DNA of 39,637 nucleotides from the NCBI GenBank assembly GCA_017631435.1, contig JAGBTG010000054.1:1-39637 (forward strand), read 5' to 3'. The notes under the pieces are model-generated. The model saw nothing but the letters and a program-made list of their open reading frames with translations, ran no database searches and was not told the DNA's origin. Shown one piece after another: positions 16,399-24,884 of the stretch; position 1 is the first letter of the stretch, and every line of letters begins with the position of its first letter. The translations under genes were made by a program, and so were the position numbers. Origin of the DNA: Bacteroidales bacterium (lineage in GTDB: Bacteria; Bacteroidota; Bacteroidia; Bacteroidales; UBA932).

Positions 16399-17133
16399 TT
16401 GGAAACAGGTTCAATACATATAAAGAATCTGGAGATTCCCCAGTTACAGGCTCTGGTTTCAAAGTATCCGTGGTTTTCTTATGCCAGGGAGGTGCTTTTG
16501 TGCCGTCTGGTTTCGGTTGAACCGGAATGCCTGGAGAGCAGCTACAAGGAGAATCTGATATTTTTCCCACGTAGGGAGGCTGTTCTGATGCAGTGCAGGG
16601 CTTTGGCAGCCAGGAGTGGGGAGGAGCAGAACAGTGGAGAAAGCGTGGATGTAGTAAAGCTGCTCGATGTTGATACAGATGTGGTTACGGATGAGGAGTT
16701 TGAGATTGATTTTGATCTTATGCAGCAGGAGGCGGAGGCATTTGCCCTTGAACACCCTGTAGATATGGAAGATGACCTTCTTGTAGAAGAGGAGCCAAAA
16801 ACCCTTCCCCCAAGCAAACCCAAATTCTTTGTGGTGGGTGGAGACTACTTTTCTAAAGCTGATTTTGATGAGCTTTCACAGGAGGAGAAGGCTCCGGAGA
16901 TTAAGTTCGGTGCACCGGCAGACAATGTGGATAGGGGGGATATTCTGGCAGGTGGAGACCCGGAAGTGGATTTTGAATCCATGGATTTTGTTACAGAAAC
17001 ATTGGCAGCAATTTATGCAGATCAGGGGTATTATGACAAGGCTATTGACGCTTATGCAAAACTAATTTTGCTATATCCGGAAAAAAGTACTTACTTTGCA
17101 TCCCTTGTAAACGAAATAAAATCAAAAAATTAA
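16399..17133 (+). CDS. Conserved hypothetical protein with C-terminal TPR motif
   Basis: A 244-residue protein without signal peptide. The N-terminus (IPQLQALVSKYPWFSYAREV) is a conserved Bacteroidales block. The middle is acidic and low in complexity, and the C-terminal 45 residues form a TPR-like helix pair (ETLAAIYADQGYYDKAIDAY). The likely start is TTG at 16399, two bases after the lptE stop; there is no ATG in the right place and the upstream frame is closed by a stop at 16372-16374. It sits between lptE and secG, as in other Bacteroidales. The role is unknown; the context suggests envelope biogenesis. Confidence 0.75.
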   Translation: METGSIHIKNLEIPQLQALVSKYPWFSYAREVLLCRLVSVEPECLESSYKENLIFFPRREAVLMQCRALAARSGEEQNSGESVDVVKLLDVDTDVVTDEEFEIDFDLMQQEAEAFALEHPVDMEDDLLVEEEPKTLPPSKPKFFVVGGDYFSKADFDELSQEEKAPEIKFGAPADNVDRGDILAGGDPEVDFESMDFVTETLAAIYADQGYYDKAIDAYAKLILLYPEKSTYFASLVNEIKSKN

Positions 17134-17141
17134 TATAAATT

Positions 17142-17498
17142 ATGTACACAGTTATTGCTATCCTTATTGTTATTGCAAGTGTTATCCTTACTTGTGTGGT
17201 ATTGGTACAGAACTCTAAAGGTGGTGGATTGGCAGCAAACTTTGCAGCTGGCAACCAGACTTTTGGCGTAAGACAAACTGCTGATTTCCTTGAGAAGGCT
17301 ACCTGGACCCTTGCAATTATCATTATTGTGCTATGTATTGCTGCAACAGCTTTTGTTTCTACAAAAGTTGATGAGAACAATTCAGCTCTAATTGAGAAGA
17401 TTGAGAACACTGCGCCAGTAGCACAGCCTCAGTTCCCAGTTGAGCCTGCAACAGAGGCTCCTGCACAGGAGGCTCCTGCAACTGAGCCAGCTAACTAA
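17142..17498 (+). CDS. secG: Preprotein translocase subunit SecG
   Basis: A 118-residue inner-membrane protein with two transmembrane helices (about 3-22 and 53-73) joined by the SecG signature (VLVQNSKGGGLAANF, then FGVRQTADFLEKATW). SecG supports the SecYEG channel in protein export. The C-terminal tail is rich in Pro, Ala and Glu (APAQEAPATEPAN), as in many Bacteroidota SecG proteins. It begins eight bases after the TPR gene and is the last gene of this unit, with an intrinsic terminator 30 bases after its stop. Confidence 0.95.
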   Translation: MYTVIAILIVIASVILTCVVLVQNSKGGGLAANFAAGNQTFGVRQTADFLEKATWTLAIIIIVLCIAATAFVSTKVDENNSALIEKIENTAPVAQPQFPVEPATEAPAQEAPATEPAN

Positions 17499-17527
17499 TA
17501 TGACTCGGGTTATATAGAAATGAAAGA

Positions 17528-17558
17528 GGGCTGTCGGGAAAAATGACAGCCTTTTTTT
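17528..17558 (+). terminator. Intrinsic terminator of the lptE-secG unit
   Basis: GGCTGTC (17529-17535) pairs with GACAGCC (17545-17551) and is followed by seven T. The 8-mer TGTCGGGA lies on the left arm and loop. Confidence 0.92.
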
Positions 17559-17576
17559 AATTTTTTAGTACTATGT

Positions 17577-17609
17577 ATTGCAAGGTATTATAAAAATTAT
17601 ATATATTTG
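17577..17609 (+). promoter_or_regulatory. Probable promoter of the PspC-PadR unit
   Basis: TATATTTG at 17602-17609 (TAnnTTTG) with ATTG at 17577-17580 about 21 bases upstream as a partial -33 element. The start codon is 57 bases downstream. Confidence 0.6.
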
Positions 17610-17666
17610 CAATGCAAACAACAAAGTGCACAGATATACGTTATAAATGAATAAAAGGAACAAGCT

Positions 17667-18236
17667 ATGAAAAAAGTGATCAATGCAGGTATTGGAGGCA
17701 GAAGTTTTGCCATGGATGAGGATGCATATTCTCTTCTGAAGAAGTATTTGGAGGCTTTCCGCAGAGGGGGCAAACTGGGTCCCCAGAGTGCTGAGGTGAT
17801 GGAAGATCTTGAGGGGAGGATTGCGGAGCTGTTCGCCGAGGGTGTGGGCCAGTTCAGGAATGTGGTGGATATACTTTTGGTTGAGAAGGTGATAGCCCAA
17901 CTTGGCATGCCGGATGGGGAGCCGTATATAGAAACTCCCAATGATCCTATATCAGACATTTTCAGCGGCAACAGACCAACCAAAAAGTTCTTCCGTAATC
18001 CCGACAACAAGACTTTTGGAGGGGTATGTTCAGGAATAGCCGCGTACCTCAACATAGATATATTGCTGGTAAGGATTGTGTTTATTGTGGCGTTCTTTAT
18101 GGGATCTGCCGGTTTCTGGATCTACATTATCTTGTGGATTGCGGCCCCTTTGGCCCAGACTCCAGCCCAGATGTGCGAGCTTTACGGGTTGCCGGTTACA
18201 GCTGAGAACATGATGAAGTTCAACTATAAAAAGTAG
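17667..18236 (+). CDS. PspC-domain membrane protein
   Basis: A 189-residue protein with an N-terminal soluble part of about 110 residues (MDEDAYSLLKKYLEAFRR, MEDLEGRIAELFAEG) and a PspC domain at about 113-170 (NKTFGGVCSGIAAYLNID, then the hydrophobic IVFIVAFFMGSAGFWIYIIL). PspC proteins are membrane proteins linked to envelope stress in other bacteria. The N-terminal segment is seen in Bacteroidota homologues. It is followed after four bases by a PadR regulator gene, so the pair is probably regulated together, with PadR perhaps repressing the operon. Confidence 0.88.
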   Translation: MKKVINAGIGGRSFAMDEDAYSLLKKYLEAFRRGGKLGPQSAEVMEDLEGRIAELFAEGVGQFRNVVDILLVEKVIAQLGMPDGEPYIETPNDPISDIFSGNRPTKKFFRNPDNKTFGGVCSGIAAYLNIDILLVRIVFIVAFFMGSAGFWIYIILWIAAPLAQTPAQMCELYGLPVTAENMMKFNYKK

Positions 18237-18240
18237 AGCC

Positions 18241-18576
18241 ATGACAGATTCAAACGTAGACAATATAAAATCTCAAATGCGCAAGGGCGTATTGGAGTAC
18301 TGCATTCTGGGAATTCTGGGGCGGGAGGATGCCTATGCATCACTTATACTCTCGTCATTGAAGGATGCCAGGATGATTGTAGTGGAGGGAACCCTGTATC
18401 CGCTCCTTACAAGGTTGAAGAACCAGGGGATGCTCAGCTACAGATGGGAGGAGAGCACCCAGGGGCCACCGCGCAAGTATTATTCCCTTACAGAAAAGGG
18501 TCGTGAGGCATTGGCTGAAATGGATACTGCCTGGAACGAGGTTGTATCTTGCGTAGAAGCAGTTAAAAGAAGATAA
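18241..18576 (+). CDS. PadR family transcriptional regulator
   Basis: A 111-residue winged-helix protein matching PadR: KGVLEYCILGILGREDAYAS, then VVEGTLYPLLTRLKNQGMLS and GPPRKYYSLTEKG. PadR proteins are small dimeric repressors. It is encoded four bases after the PspC gene; PadR-PspC pairs are common in Bacteroidota but usually with PadR first. The 3' end overlaps the convergent DUF456 gene by 14 bases. The effector is unknown. Confidence 0.93.
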   Translation: MTDSNVDNIKSQMRKGVLEYCILGILGREDAYASLILSSLKDARMIVVEGTLYPLLTRLKNQGMLSYRWEESTQGPPRKYYSLTEKGREALAEMDTAWNEVVSCVEAVKRR

Positions 18577-19051
18577 AACGTATTGTGTAATAGAACAGGG
18601 TGCCGGAAACTGCAAGTTTGAGTCCGGTTCCCAGGATGAACCCCAAGAAGGCTCCACCTGCTGCGGCAAGTGAGTTTTTGAGGGGTTTCTTGTTTATGAT
18701 GAACTCTGCAACAAAGGCCCCTATGAACGGACCGATGATTATACCCACAGGAGGAAAGAAAACCATTCCGGCTATAAGTCCGGCAATTGAGCACCTTACG
18801 GCAAGTTGGGATCCTCCGGTGATTTTTGTGAAATATGGCTGTACAACGTAATCTAGGATGGTAACAACCGCTACAACTGCAATCCAGATTATGAGAAACC
18901 TTGAGGTTATTTCATTTTCGGGGTTGTTGAACAGGTATAGCAACAATACTGAGACATAGGAGAGTGGCGGCCCCGGTATGGCAGGGAGAAAACATCCCAC
19001 TATTCCGGCAAGGGCTGCAATTATTGCCAATATATCTGTTATTATTGTCAT
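18563..19051 (-). CDS. DUF456 membrane protein
   Basis: A 162-residue protein with four to five hydrophobic segments and the Gly/Pro-rich motifs of DUF456 (GIVGCFLPAIPGPPLSYVSV, GIIIGPFIGAFVAE, GGAFLGFILGTGLKL). The family is widespread and of unknown function; its Gly-zipper-like helices suggest membrane assembly. Its start is seven bases after the stop of the polyprenyl synthase gene, so it is probably the last gene of that unit. The 3' end overlaps the convergent PadR gene by 14 bases. Confidence 0.88.
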   Translation of the reverse strand: MTIITDILAIIAALAGIVGCFLPAIPGPPLSYVSVLLLYLFNNPENEITSRFLIIWIAVVAVVTILDYVVQPYFTKITGGSQLAVRCSIAGLIAGMVFFPPVGIIIGPFIGAFVAEFIINKKPLKNSLAAAGGAFLGFILGTGLKLAVSGTLFYYTIRFIFF

Positions 19052-19058
19052 TGTGCTG

Positions 19059-20060
19059 TTATATGTTACGTTTGCCTACGTACTGTACAAGTTGTATAAG
19101 CCTCTCTTTTGCAGTGCTCTGAGGGAGGATTGAAATGACATCTTGGGCAATCTTCACGTGATGCTCAAGAATCTGTTGAGCCTTTCCAATACCATTGTAT
19201 TTACATATGAATCCGTTTACAGAGGTTATGATCTCCTTCTCGGAATCAGATACGCAAGAGTCTTTTTCAATGGTGTTTTCAATGCGGTCTATAAGTTTCC
19301 TTATTGCTGCCTCTTCCTGTGGGGCTGCTTCCATAGCGCAAAGGAGCGGAAGGGTAATCTTCCTTTCCTTCAAGTCTGCGCCGGGGAGTTTGCCGGTATC
19401 CATCTTTGGGGAGTAGTCAAATATATCATCCCTCATCTGGAAAGCCAGGCCAAGGTGGTATGCATACTCAGCCATTGCATCTACATACTCCTGTGGAGCT
19501 CCAGCCGATATTGCGCCGCTCTTTACAGCAGCAATAAAAAGGCTTGCTGTCTTGCATTCAATTATTTTGTAGTAATCCTCTTTTGTAGTGTCAAGATTTT
19601 CAGCCTTTTCCATCTGGATTATTTCGCCTACAGACAAATCATGGAGAGCTTTGGTAAAATGGCCTAAAATCTCAACATTGCATTTGTTTATAAGCACATG
19701 CATTCCTTGGGCCAGCCAATAGTCGCCTGTAAGGACTGATGCTGCGGGGCTGAATACAGCCTTAACGGTAGGGACACCTCTGCGCATGTCTCCATTATCT
19801 GCCACATCATCATGTAAAAGTGTGGCTGTATGTATTATTTCACATACAGCTGCACACTCATAACTCATTTGTGAGACTTTTCCGCAGGCCTGGGCTGCCA
19901 GCAGACACAATACCGGACGGAGCTGTTTCCCGGCGGTATCTATGATATACCCGTTCAGTTTGGAAAGGAGCTTGTTCTCATTTGCCAGTGCTGTTGTTAT
20001 AGCCTGCCCATAAGCGCTCCAGTGTTCCCCCAATTCCTGCTTTACAAGGTCAAGTCTCAT
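19059..20060 (-). CDS. ispB: Polyprenyl diphosphate synthase (octaprenyl type)
   Basis: A 333-residue trans-prenyltransferase. The first Asp-rich motif is DDVAD (84-88, in LLHDDVADNGDMRRG) and the second is DDIFD (211-215); the Lys/Arg sites GKQLRPV and KTASLF are present. It condenses isopentenyl diphosphate onto an allylic primer to make the side chain of menaquinone. A small residue (Ala 79) five positions before the first motif fits a long-chain product, but chain length cannot be fixed from sequence. It lies between a barrel gene and DUF456 on the same strand. Confidence 0.92.
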   Translation of the reverse strand: MRLDLVKQELGEHWSAYGQAITTALANENKLLSKLNGYIIDTAGKQLRPVLCLLAAQACGKVSQMSYECAAVCEIIHTATLLHDDVADNGDMRRGVPTVKAVFSPAASVLTGDYWLAQGMHVLINKCNVEILGHFTKALHDLSVGEIIQMEKAENLDTTKEDYYKIIECKTASLFIAAVKSGAISAGAPQEYVDAMAEYAYHLGLAFQMRDDIFDYSPKMDTGKLPGADLKERKITLPLLCAMEAAPQEEAAIRKLIDRIENTIEKDSCVSDSEKEIITSVNGFICKYNGIGKAQQILEHHVKIAQDVISILPQSTAKERLIQLVQYVGKRNI

Positions 20061-20070
20061 TTGCCGAATT

Positions 20071-20661
20071 TTAGAATAAGTAAGCTACCGAAACCTCAAA
20101 GTTCTTGTACTTGTTGCCTCTGAATGTTTTCAGACCTGGCATTTCAAACTCTTCAGCCTTGCCAAGATCCCAATTGTATCTGCATCCAACCTGGAGTTTC
20201 CATACATCAATACCGGCACCCAAGCCTACACCATAACGGAGCTTTTCAACATTCCATCCAAGATCCTTTACTGTGGTTTTATTGTCAAGGGTGTATCCAA
20301 GATAAGGGGCAACCTGTACAAAAGGTCTTAAAAGTATAAGGTCTATACCCCACTGTACGCTGGCAACAGCTTTCAGTGTATTCATTTTGAATTCACCGGA
20401 TTTTGTAGCGTTCTCAAATTCACTCTTGTTTTGGACGAACATCAGCTCGGGCTGGATGGAAAAACCGGTTAGAGGAATTTTGAAGTTATACAGCAATCCT
20501 ACATGAAATCCTGTCTTGTTGTCAAGATTACTTTTAATGGTATTGTCAAAAGACAAGGTTTCAGCAGAGTTGAAGTTCAAACCGGCCTTGATACCTGCCT
20601 GTGAAAATCCCTGTACGGAGAACAGCATCACTGCGGCAATCAATAAAATAATCTTTCTCAT
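20071..20661 (-). CDS. PorT-like outer-membrane barrel protein
   Basis: A 196-residue protein with a signal peptide (MRKIILLIAAVMLFSVQGFS). The mature chain starts QAGIKAGLNFNSAE, followed by TGFHVGLLYNFKIPLTGFS and IQPELMFVQ, and ends VSVAYLF; this is the outer-membrane beta-barrel (PorT/OMP_b-brl_2) pattern of Bacteroidota. Length suits an eight-stranded barrel. It starts 33 bases after the thioredoxin stop and ends 10 bases before the polyprenyl synthase start. Specific function unknown. Confidence 0.85.
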   Translation of the reverse strand: MRKIILLIAAVMLFSVQGFSQAGIKAGLNFNSAETLSFDNTIKSNLDNKTGFHVGLLYNFKIPLTGFSIQPELMFVQNKSEFENATKSGEFKMNTLKAVASVQWGIDLILLRPFVQVAPYLGYTLDNKTTVKDLGWNVEKLRYGVGLGAGIDVWKLQVGCRYNWDLGKAEEFEMPGLKTFRGNKYKNFEVSVAYLF

Positions 20662-20694
20662 AACAATTCAGTTTTTAACTTAAAAAAAGGGTGA

Positions 20695-21012
20695 TTAAAG
20701 CAATGCATTCAATTTCTCTGCAATTGCAGCTTTGGTAGTAGAGCCTACAAGCTTGTCCTTAACCTCACCGCCTTTGAAGAAAAGCAATGTAGGGATGTTT
20801 CTTACACCGTACTCAGCAGGAGCATCGGTAGCGTCATCAACGTTGCATTTCACTACAACTGCTTTGCCTTCGAACTCTGCAGCAACCTCGTCAATTACTG
20901 GTGAAAGGGCTTTGCAAGGGCCACACCATGTTGCCCAAAAGTCAACTACTACTGGTTTCTCGTTATCCAAAACAACCTCTTTGAAGTTTGAATCATTAAT
21001 CTCTAGTGCCAT
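20695..21012 (-). CDS. trxA: Thioredoxin
   Basis: A 105-residue thioredoxin of standard length, with the redox-active WCGPC (Cys 30 and Cys 33) in VVDFWATWCGPCKALSPV and the cis-Pro region GVRNIPTLLFFKGG. It reduces disulfides of cytoplasmic proteins such as ribonucleotide reductase and peroxiredoxins. No signal peptide is present, so it is cytoplasmic. It is the upstream gene of the barrel/polyprenyl synthase run. Confidence 0.96.
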   Translation of the reverse strand: MALEINDSNFKEVVLDNEKPVVVDFWATWCGPCKALSPVIDEVAAEFEGKAVVVKCNVDDATDAPAEYGVRNIPTLLFFKGGEVKDKLVGSTTKAAIAEKLNALL

Positions 21013-21091
21013 AATTATAATTTTTTAATTGTTTATATTTCAATAGTTGTGCTAAAATACTCCAAATTTTGGAAACTACCATACGGCAGCT

Positions 21092-22291
21092 CTATTTTTT
21101 TGCCAATTGGTAAGCCAGACCACCCTCGGCAGTTTCCTTGTAGAGGCTTGGCAGGTCCTTGCCGGTGCGTTTCATCACCTCAATCACGCTGTCAAAGCTC
21201 ACCCTGTGGTTGCCGTCGGTGAGGAGTGCATACACATTGGCGTCTACAGCACGGGTTGCGGCAAAGGCATTCCTCTCAATGCAAGGAATTTGTACAAGTC
21301 CGCATACAGGATCACAGGTAAGGCCAAGGAAGTGCTCCATTCCCATGGCTGCCGCATACTCAATCTGCATTGGGGTGCCTCCGAACAGCTGGGTTGAGGC
21401 TCCTGCAGCCATACAGCATGCAGAACCAATCTCCCCCTGGCATCCCACTTCTGCTCCCGATATTGATGCATTTGTCTTTATGATTGTTCCAATCAGTCCG
21501 GCAGTGGCAAGTGCCTTGAGCAGTTTCTTCTCCGAGAACCCGTAGCACTTCTGGCTAAGGTAGAATACAGCAGGAACCACACCGCAAGAGCCGCAGGTAG
21601 GGGCGGTTACAATTGTTCCTCCCGACGCATTCTCTTCGGCTACCGCCAGAGCATACGCAAAGGTGAGGGCCCTGCGCTGCATCGACCCCTGGTGCCCGAG
21701 CGCCTTTATGTGGAATGATGATGCCTTTCTGGCAAGATTGAGACCGCCTGGGAGGACCCCTTCCTCATCCAGACCTTTCTCAACAGCACTCTTCATTACC
21801 TTCCACACCTCGTAGAGGTAGTCGTATATATATTTGTCTTCATGTTGCTCCACATACTCCCAGAAGGTGGTTCCGTGGTCCTTGCACCAACCCAGGATAT
21901 CCTCCATCTTGTTGTGGGTGTAGATGCTCTCCTTGTCGGGACGGGTGCCGTCATCACTGATGTCACCCCCTCCAATGCTGAAGGTGGTCCAGTGGTCTAT
22001 CTTGGTTCCGTCGGGAGAAAAAGCCTCAAACAGCATGCCGTTGGGGTGCTGGGGAAGGAAGATGTTGCCCCTCCAGTGGATTTTGCACCTCTCCTTGCCA
22101 AGGGCGTCCTCAATGGCCACGTCGGTAAGGTGACCTTTGCCGGTTGCTGCCAGGCTGCCGTACAGGGTTACCTCAAAACGGGCATCCTCAGGATTCCTCT
22201 CCTTGAATATCATTGCGGCCTTCCTGGGCCCCATTGTGTGGGAACTGGAAGGTCCTTTACCTATTTTGAATATCTCTTTTATGCTTTCCAT
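21092..22291 (-). CDS. sdaA: L-serine ammonia-lyase (iron-sulfur type)
   Basis: A 399-residue single-chain L-serine dehydratase that converts L-serine to pyruvate and ammonia with a [4Fe-4S] cluster. The N-terminal beta domain starts IGKGPSSSHTMGPRKA; the alpha domain has NASGGTIVTAPTCGSCGVVP and GAEVGCQGEIGSACCMAAG plus LTCDPVCGLVQIPCIERNA, supplying the cluster cysteines. The ATG at 22291 is chosen; the upstream in-frame extension to 22378 lacks homology and would overlap kbl. It is divergent from kbl, which handles the threonine/glycine branch, so the region concerns serine, glycine and threonine breakdown. Confidence 0.95.
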   Translation of the reverse strand: MESIKEIFKIGKGPSSSHTMGPRKAAMIFKERNPEDARFEVTLYGSLAATGKGHLTDVAIEDALGKERCKIHWRGNIFLPQHPNGMLFEAFSPDGTKIDHWTTFSIGGGDISDDGTRPDKESIYTHNKMEDILGWCKDHGTTFWEYVEQHEDKYIYDYLYEVWKVMKSAVEKGLDEEGVLPGGLNLARKASSFHIKALGHQGSMQRRALTFAYALAVAEENASGGTIVTAPTCGSCGVVPAVFYLSQKCYGFSEKKLLKALATAGLIGTIIKTNASISGAEVGCQGEIGSACCMAAGASTQLFGGTPMQIEYAAAMGMEHFLGLTCDPVCGLVQIPCIERNAFAATRAVDANVYALLTDGNHRVSFDSVIEVMKRTGKDLPSLYKETAEGGLAYQLAKK

Positions 22292-22313
22292 TCCGGGTTC
22301 ATTTAAAGGGCAA

Positions 22314-22321
22314 CAAAGATA
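22314..22321 (-). promoter_or_regulatory. Probable sdaA promoter -7 element
   Basis: On the minus strand TATCTTTG (TAnnTTTG) lies 22 bases before the ATG at 22291. A TTTG on the same strand (22339-22342) is 17 bases upstream, slightly short of the usual spacing. Confidence 0.5.
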
Positions 22322-22347
22322 ATGTAACTTTTGTTTTGCAAAATGTT

Positions 22348-22355
22348 TATATTTG
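22348..22355 (+). promoter_or_regulatory. Probable kbl promoter -7 element
   Basis: TATATTTG (TAnnTTTG) lies 21 bases before the kbl ATG. It and the sdaA element share an 85-base divergent region. Confidence 0.5.
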
Positions 22356-22376
22356 TGAAAATAAAAACAACAAGTC

Positions 22377-23567
22377 ATGTATACAGATTTTCAGTCATAT
22401 TTGCAGACCACCCTCAAGGAGATTGAGGAGGCGGGTCTTTACAAGAACGAGCGAGTGATCGTATCTCCACAGAGAGCGGCCATTAAGGTTAATACAGGCA
22501 AGGATGTGCTTAACTTCTGCGCAAACAACTATCTTGGACTTTCAGACAACCAGGAACTTATTGATGCTGCAAAGAAGGCATTGGACGAAAGGGGCTTTGG
22601 AATGTCAAGCGTACGTTTCATCTGCGGTACACAGGATCTTCACAAGGAGCTTGAGCAGAAGATTGCCGAGTTCTTTGGTACTGAGGACACTATTCTTTAT
22701 GCGGCTTGCTTTGATGCAAACGGCGGTGTGTTTGAGCCTTTGTTTACTGAGGAGGATGCAATCATTTCAGATGCCCTTAACCACGCTTCAATCATTGATG
22801 GTGTAAGACTTTGCAAGGCAAAACGCTACAGATATTCAAATGCAAACATGGAGGAGCTTGAGGAGTGCCTTAAACAGGCTCAGGCCCAGAGATACCGTGT
22901 AATTGTTACAGACGGCGTGTTCTCAATGGACGGTAATGTATGTCCTCTAGATAAAATCCATGAGCTTGCAGAGAAATACAATGCAATGGTAATGGTGGAT
23001 GAGTCACACTCTGCAGGTGTTGTGGGCCAGACCGGCCGCGGTACAACAGAACTTCACAACTTGAGAGGCAAGATTGAGATCATTACAGGTACCCTTGGCA
23101 AGGCATTCGGCGGTGCAATCGGTGGCTTTACAACCGGTAAAAAAGAGATCATTGCAATGTTGCGCCAGCGCTCACGCCCTTACCTGTTCTCAAACTCCAT
23201 TCCTCCAATGGTAGCGGCTGCAGGTTGTGCAATGTTTGACATGATGGCCCGCACAAACGAGCTTCAGGACAAGCTTCACGCAAATACAGAGTACTTTGTT
23301 GCCAAGATGAAAGAGGCTGGCTTTGACATCAAGCCTACCCAGAGTGCAATCTGTGCAGTGATGCTTTACGATGCAAAACTTTCACAGCAGATGGCTGAGA
23401 AACTTCTTGACGAGGGTATCTATGTAGTTGGTTTCTACTACCCTGTAGTGCCTAAAGACCAGGCCCGTATTCGTGTACAGATTTCTGCCGGCCACGAAAG
23501 GGAGCACCTGGACAAGGCTATTGCAGCATTTACCAAGATTGGCAAGGAGCTTGGAGTGATCAAATAA
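22377..23567 (+). CDS. kbl: Glycine C-acetyltransferase (2-amino-3-ketobutyrate CoA ligase)
   Basis: A 396-residue PLP enzyme of the alpha-oxoamine synthase family. Visible are NFCANNYLGLSDN near the N-terminus, the PLP-contacting MVDESHSAGVVG (about 206-217) and the Schiff-base Lys 242 in TGTLGKAFGGAIGG. It splits 2-amino-3-ketobutyrate with CoA to glycine and acetyl-CoA in threonine degradation. Length matches Kbl (about 398). The threonine dehydrogenase partner is not in this window; the divergent gene is L-serine dehydratase. Other members of the family (serine palmitoyltransferase, AONS) share the fold, but the Kbl-like sequence is convincing. Confidence 0.92.
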   Translation: MYTDFQSYLQTTLKEIEEAGLYKNERVIVSPQRAAIKVNTGKDVLNFCANNYLGLSDNQELIDAAKKALDERGFGMSSVRFICGTQDLHKELEQKIAEFFGTEDTILYAACFDANGGVFEPLFTEEDAIISDALNHASIIDGVRLCKAKRYRYSNANMEELEECLKQAQAQRYRVIVTDGVFSMDGNVCPLDKIHELAEKYNAMVMVDESHSAGVVGQTGRGTTELHNLRGKIEIITGTLGKAFGGAIGGFTTGKKEIIAMLRQRSRPYLFSNSIPPMVAAAGCAMFDMMARTNELQDKLHANTEYFVAKMKEAGFDIKPTQSAICAVMLYDAKLSQQMAEKLLDEGIYVVGFYYPVVPKDQARIRVQISAGHEREHLDKAIAAFTKIGKELGVIK

Positions 23568-23591
23568 GGATTTCTTCCCGACAGGAAATTC

Positions 23592-23623
23592 AACACCCCG
23601 TCACTTGATTGTGGCGGGGTGTT
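23592..23623. terminator. Bidirectional hairpin between kbl and trmB
   Basis: AACACCCCGTCAC (23592-23604) pairs with GTGGCGGGGTGTT (23611-23623) with one G-U pair and a six-base loop. It lies between the convergent kbl and trmB stop codons. Confidence 0.85.
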
Positions 23624-23644
23624 CTTGTATGGTTCTTTGGGAAA

Positions 23645-24403
23645 TTATCCTTTGTTGGCCGGAACAAATCCGTGCGATTCAATTTCCTGGTCATACCAGT
23701 ATTCCTCATCCCAGGCAGGGGAGATGAGTTCTCCCGGGTTGTTGAGGCGGAAGGCCATGTAGGTGATTGGAAGTCCTTTCTTTATATAGTGTGCCTCATA
23801 GAATGTGCGGATAGAGAGGATTTCGTCTGCACGGCCGCTGCCGTAGATGTCTGTATTGGCCTCAAGGATCTCAAGGCTGTTCTGCTGTGCGCACGCAAGG
23901 GTGTATTCATGCAGGAAGCGGCTGTCGGTCTTTAGGTTGATGATGCCGTCGGGAGTAAGGAAGTTGCGGTATCTGTGCAGGAACATTGGGCCGGTGAGCC
24001 TTCTGCGCTCGCGGCGCAGCTGGGGATCGGCAAATGTAATCCAGATCTGGTCTATCTCATCTTTTGCAAAAAGTGATTCAATGAACTCAATCCTGGTGCG
24101 GATGAATGCCACATTGGGCATATTGAGTTCAGTGGCCTCCTTGGCCCCTTTCCACAGACGGGCACCTTTGATGTCTATTCCAATGAAGTTGCGGTCTGGG
24201 AACATCTTTGCCAGGGCAATGGTGTACTCACCTTTGCCGCAGCCAAGCTCAAGTGTGATGGGGTTGCTGTTCCCGAACACCTCCTGGTGCCATTTCCCCT
24301 TCAATGTATAGTCTTTGTTCAGAACCTCCTCAGTCTGTGGCTGGTAGAGGCATTTGAACGTTTCGTTTTCCCTGAATTTCCTTAGTTTGTCTTTAGCGCT
24401 CAT
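23645..24403 (-). CDS. trmB: tRNA (guanine-N7-)-methyltransferase
   Basis: A 252-residue SAM-dependent enzyme that forms m7G46 in the tRNA variable loop. The SAM-binding loop is ITLELGCGKGEYTIAL; NFIGIDIKGARLWKGAKEA, IWITFADPQLRRERRR and LKTDSRFLHEYTL are TrmB blocks. The length is slightly more than the bacterial average, mainly at the two ends. Its start overlaps the gldH stop by 11 bases on the same strand, so it is translated as part of the holB-PSP1-gldH unit. Confidence 0.95.
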   Translation of the reverse strand: MSAKDKLRKFRENETFKCLYQPQTEEVLNKDYTLKGKWHQEVFGNSNPITLELGCGKGEYTIALAKMFPDRNFIGIDIKGARLWKGAKEATELNMPNVAFIRTRIEFIESLFAKDEIDQIWITFADPQLRRERRRLTGPMFLHRYRNFLTPDGIINLKTDSRFLHEYTLACAQQNSLEILEANTDIYGSGRADEILSIRTFYEAHYIKKGLPITYMAFRLNNPGELISPAWDEEYWYDQEIESHGFVPANKG

Positions 24404-24884
24404 AGCTCAGTTGTTTGCAGCGTATTCCCAGGCCTATGAGGTTGGTGTAATCGTCAAGGGTATCGGCCTTGCTGATTGTCACTTCCCAAATTCCCGGAAT
24501 CTTGTTGTATATGTTTTTTCTGTATGGCCATTCTATCTCCCTTATTCCGTGGGATGTCCTGGCAATTTTCCCATCCTGGATAACATGCAGCGGAAGGGTG
24601 ACTGTGTCGGTGTAGCAGGTGCTGTCGGGAGCAAGAAAGGTGAGTACTATTGGGTATCCCACCTTATTCTCTATGGTCCGTTTTGTTGCTATCTCCCCCA
24701 TTAGGTAGAGTTCAGACTCCCCAATGGTGTCGGTCATCTCAAATGTGAGCTTCAATGGGGTGTTTTCTTCCCATCCCGACAGTCTGTTGAGGTTGATGTA
24801 TGAACTGCTGTGCACAGGGCGGGTGCAGCCTGCGGCAATAATCATAAGGAGCAATGTCCCCAATATGATTCCTTTATGCCTCAT
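24393..24884 (-). CDS. gldH: GldH family lipoprotein
   Basis: A 163-residue lipoprotein: signal MRHKGIILGTLLLMIIAAGC with lipidated Cys 20. The mature part (SSYINLNRLSGWEEN, IEWPYRKNIYNKIPGIWEV) matches GldH. GldH was found as a gliding-motility lipoprotein in Flavobacteriia, but it is also kept in non-gliding Bacteroidales, where its role is unclear. The ATG at 24884 is chosen because it gives the lipoprotein signal; the open frame extends further upstream as an antisense-free shadow of the PSP1 tail. It overlaps the PSP1 gene end by 11 bases and the trmB start by 11 bases. Confidence 0.9.
   Translation of the reverse strand: MRHKGIILGTLLLMIIAAGCTRPVHSSSYINLNRLSGWEENTPLKLTFEMTDTIGESELYLMGEIATKRTIENKVGYPIVLTFLAPDSTCYTDTVTLPLHVIQDGKIARTSHGIREIEWPYRKNIYNKIPGIWEVTISKADTLDDYTNLIGLGIRCKQLSYER

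Noticed and set aside
21060-21075. Palindrome CCAAATTTTGG between thioredoxin and serine dehydratase
   Set aside because: AT-rich, imperfect and without a stem-loop or nearby promoter box; chance palindromes of this kind are expected.
22292-22378. Extended N-terminus of the serine dehydratase
   Set aside because: The extra 29 residues lack homology, cover the promoter region and overlap the kbl start; the conserved protein starts at 22291.
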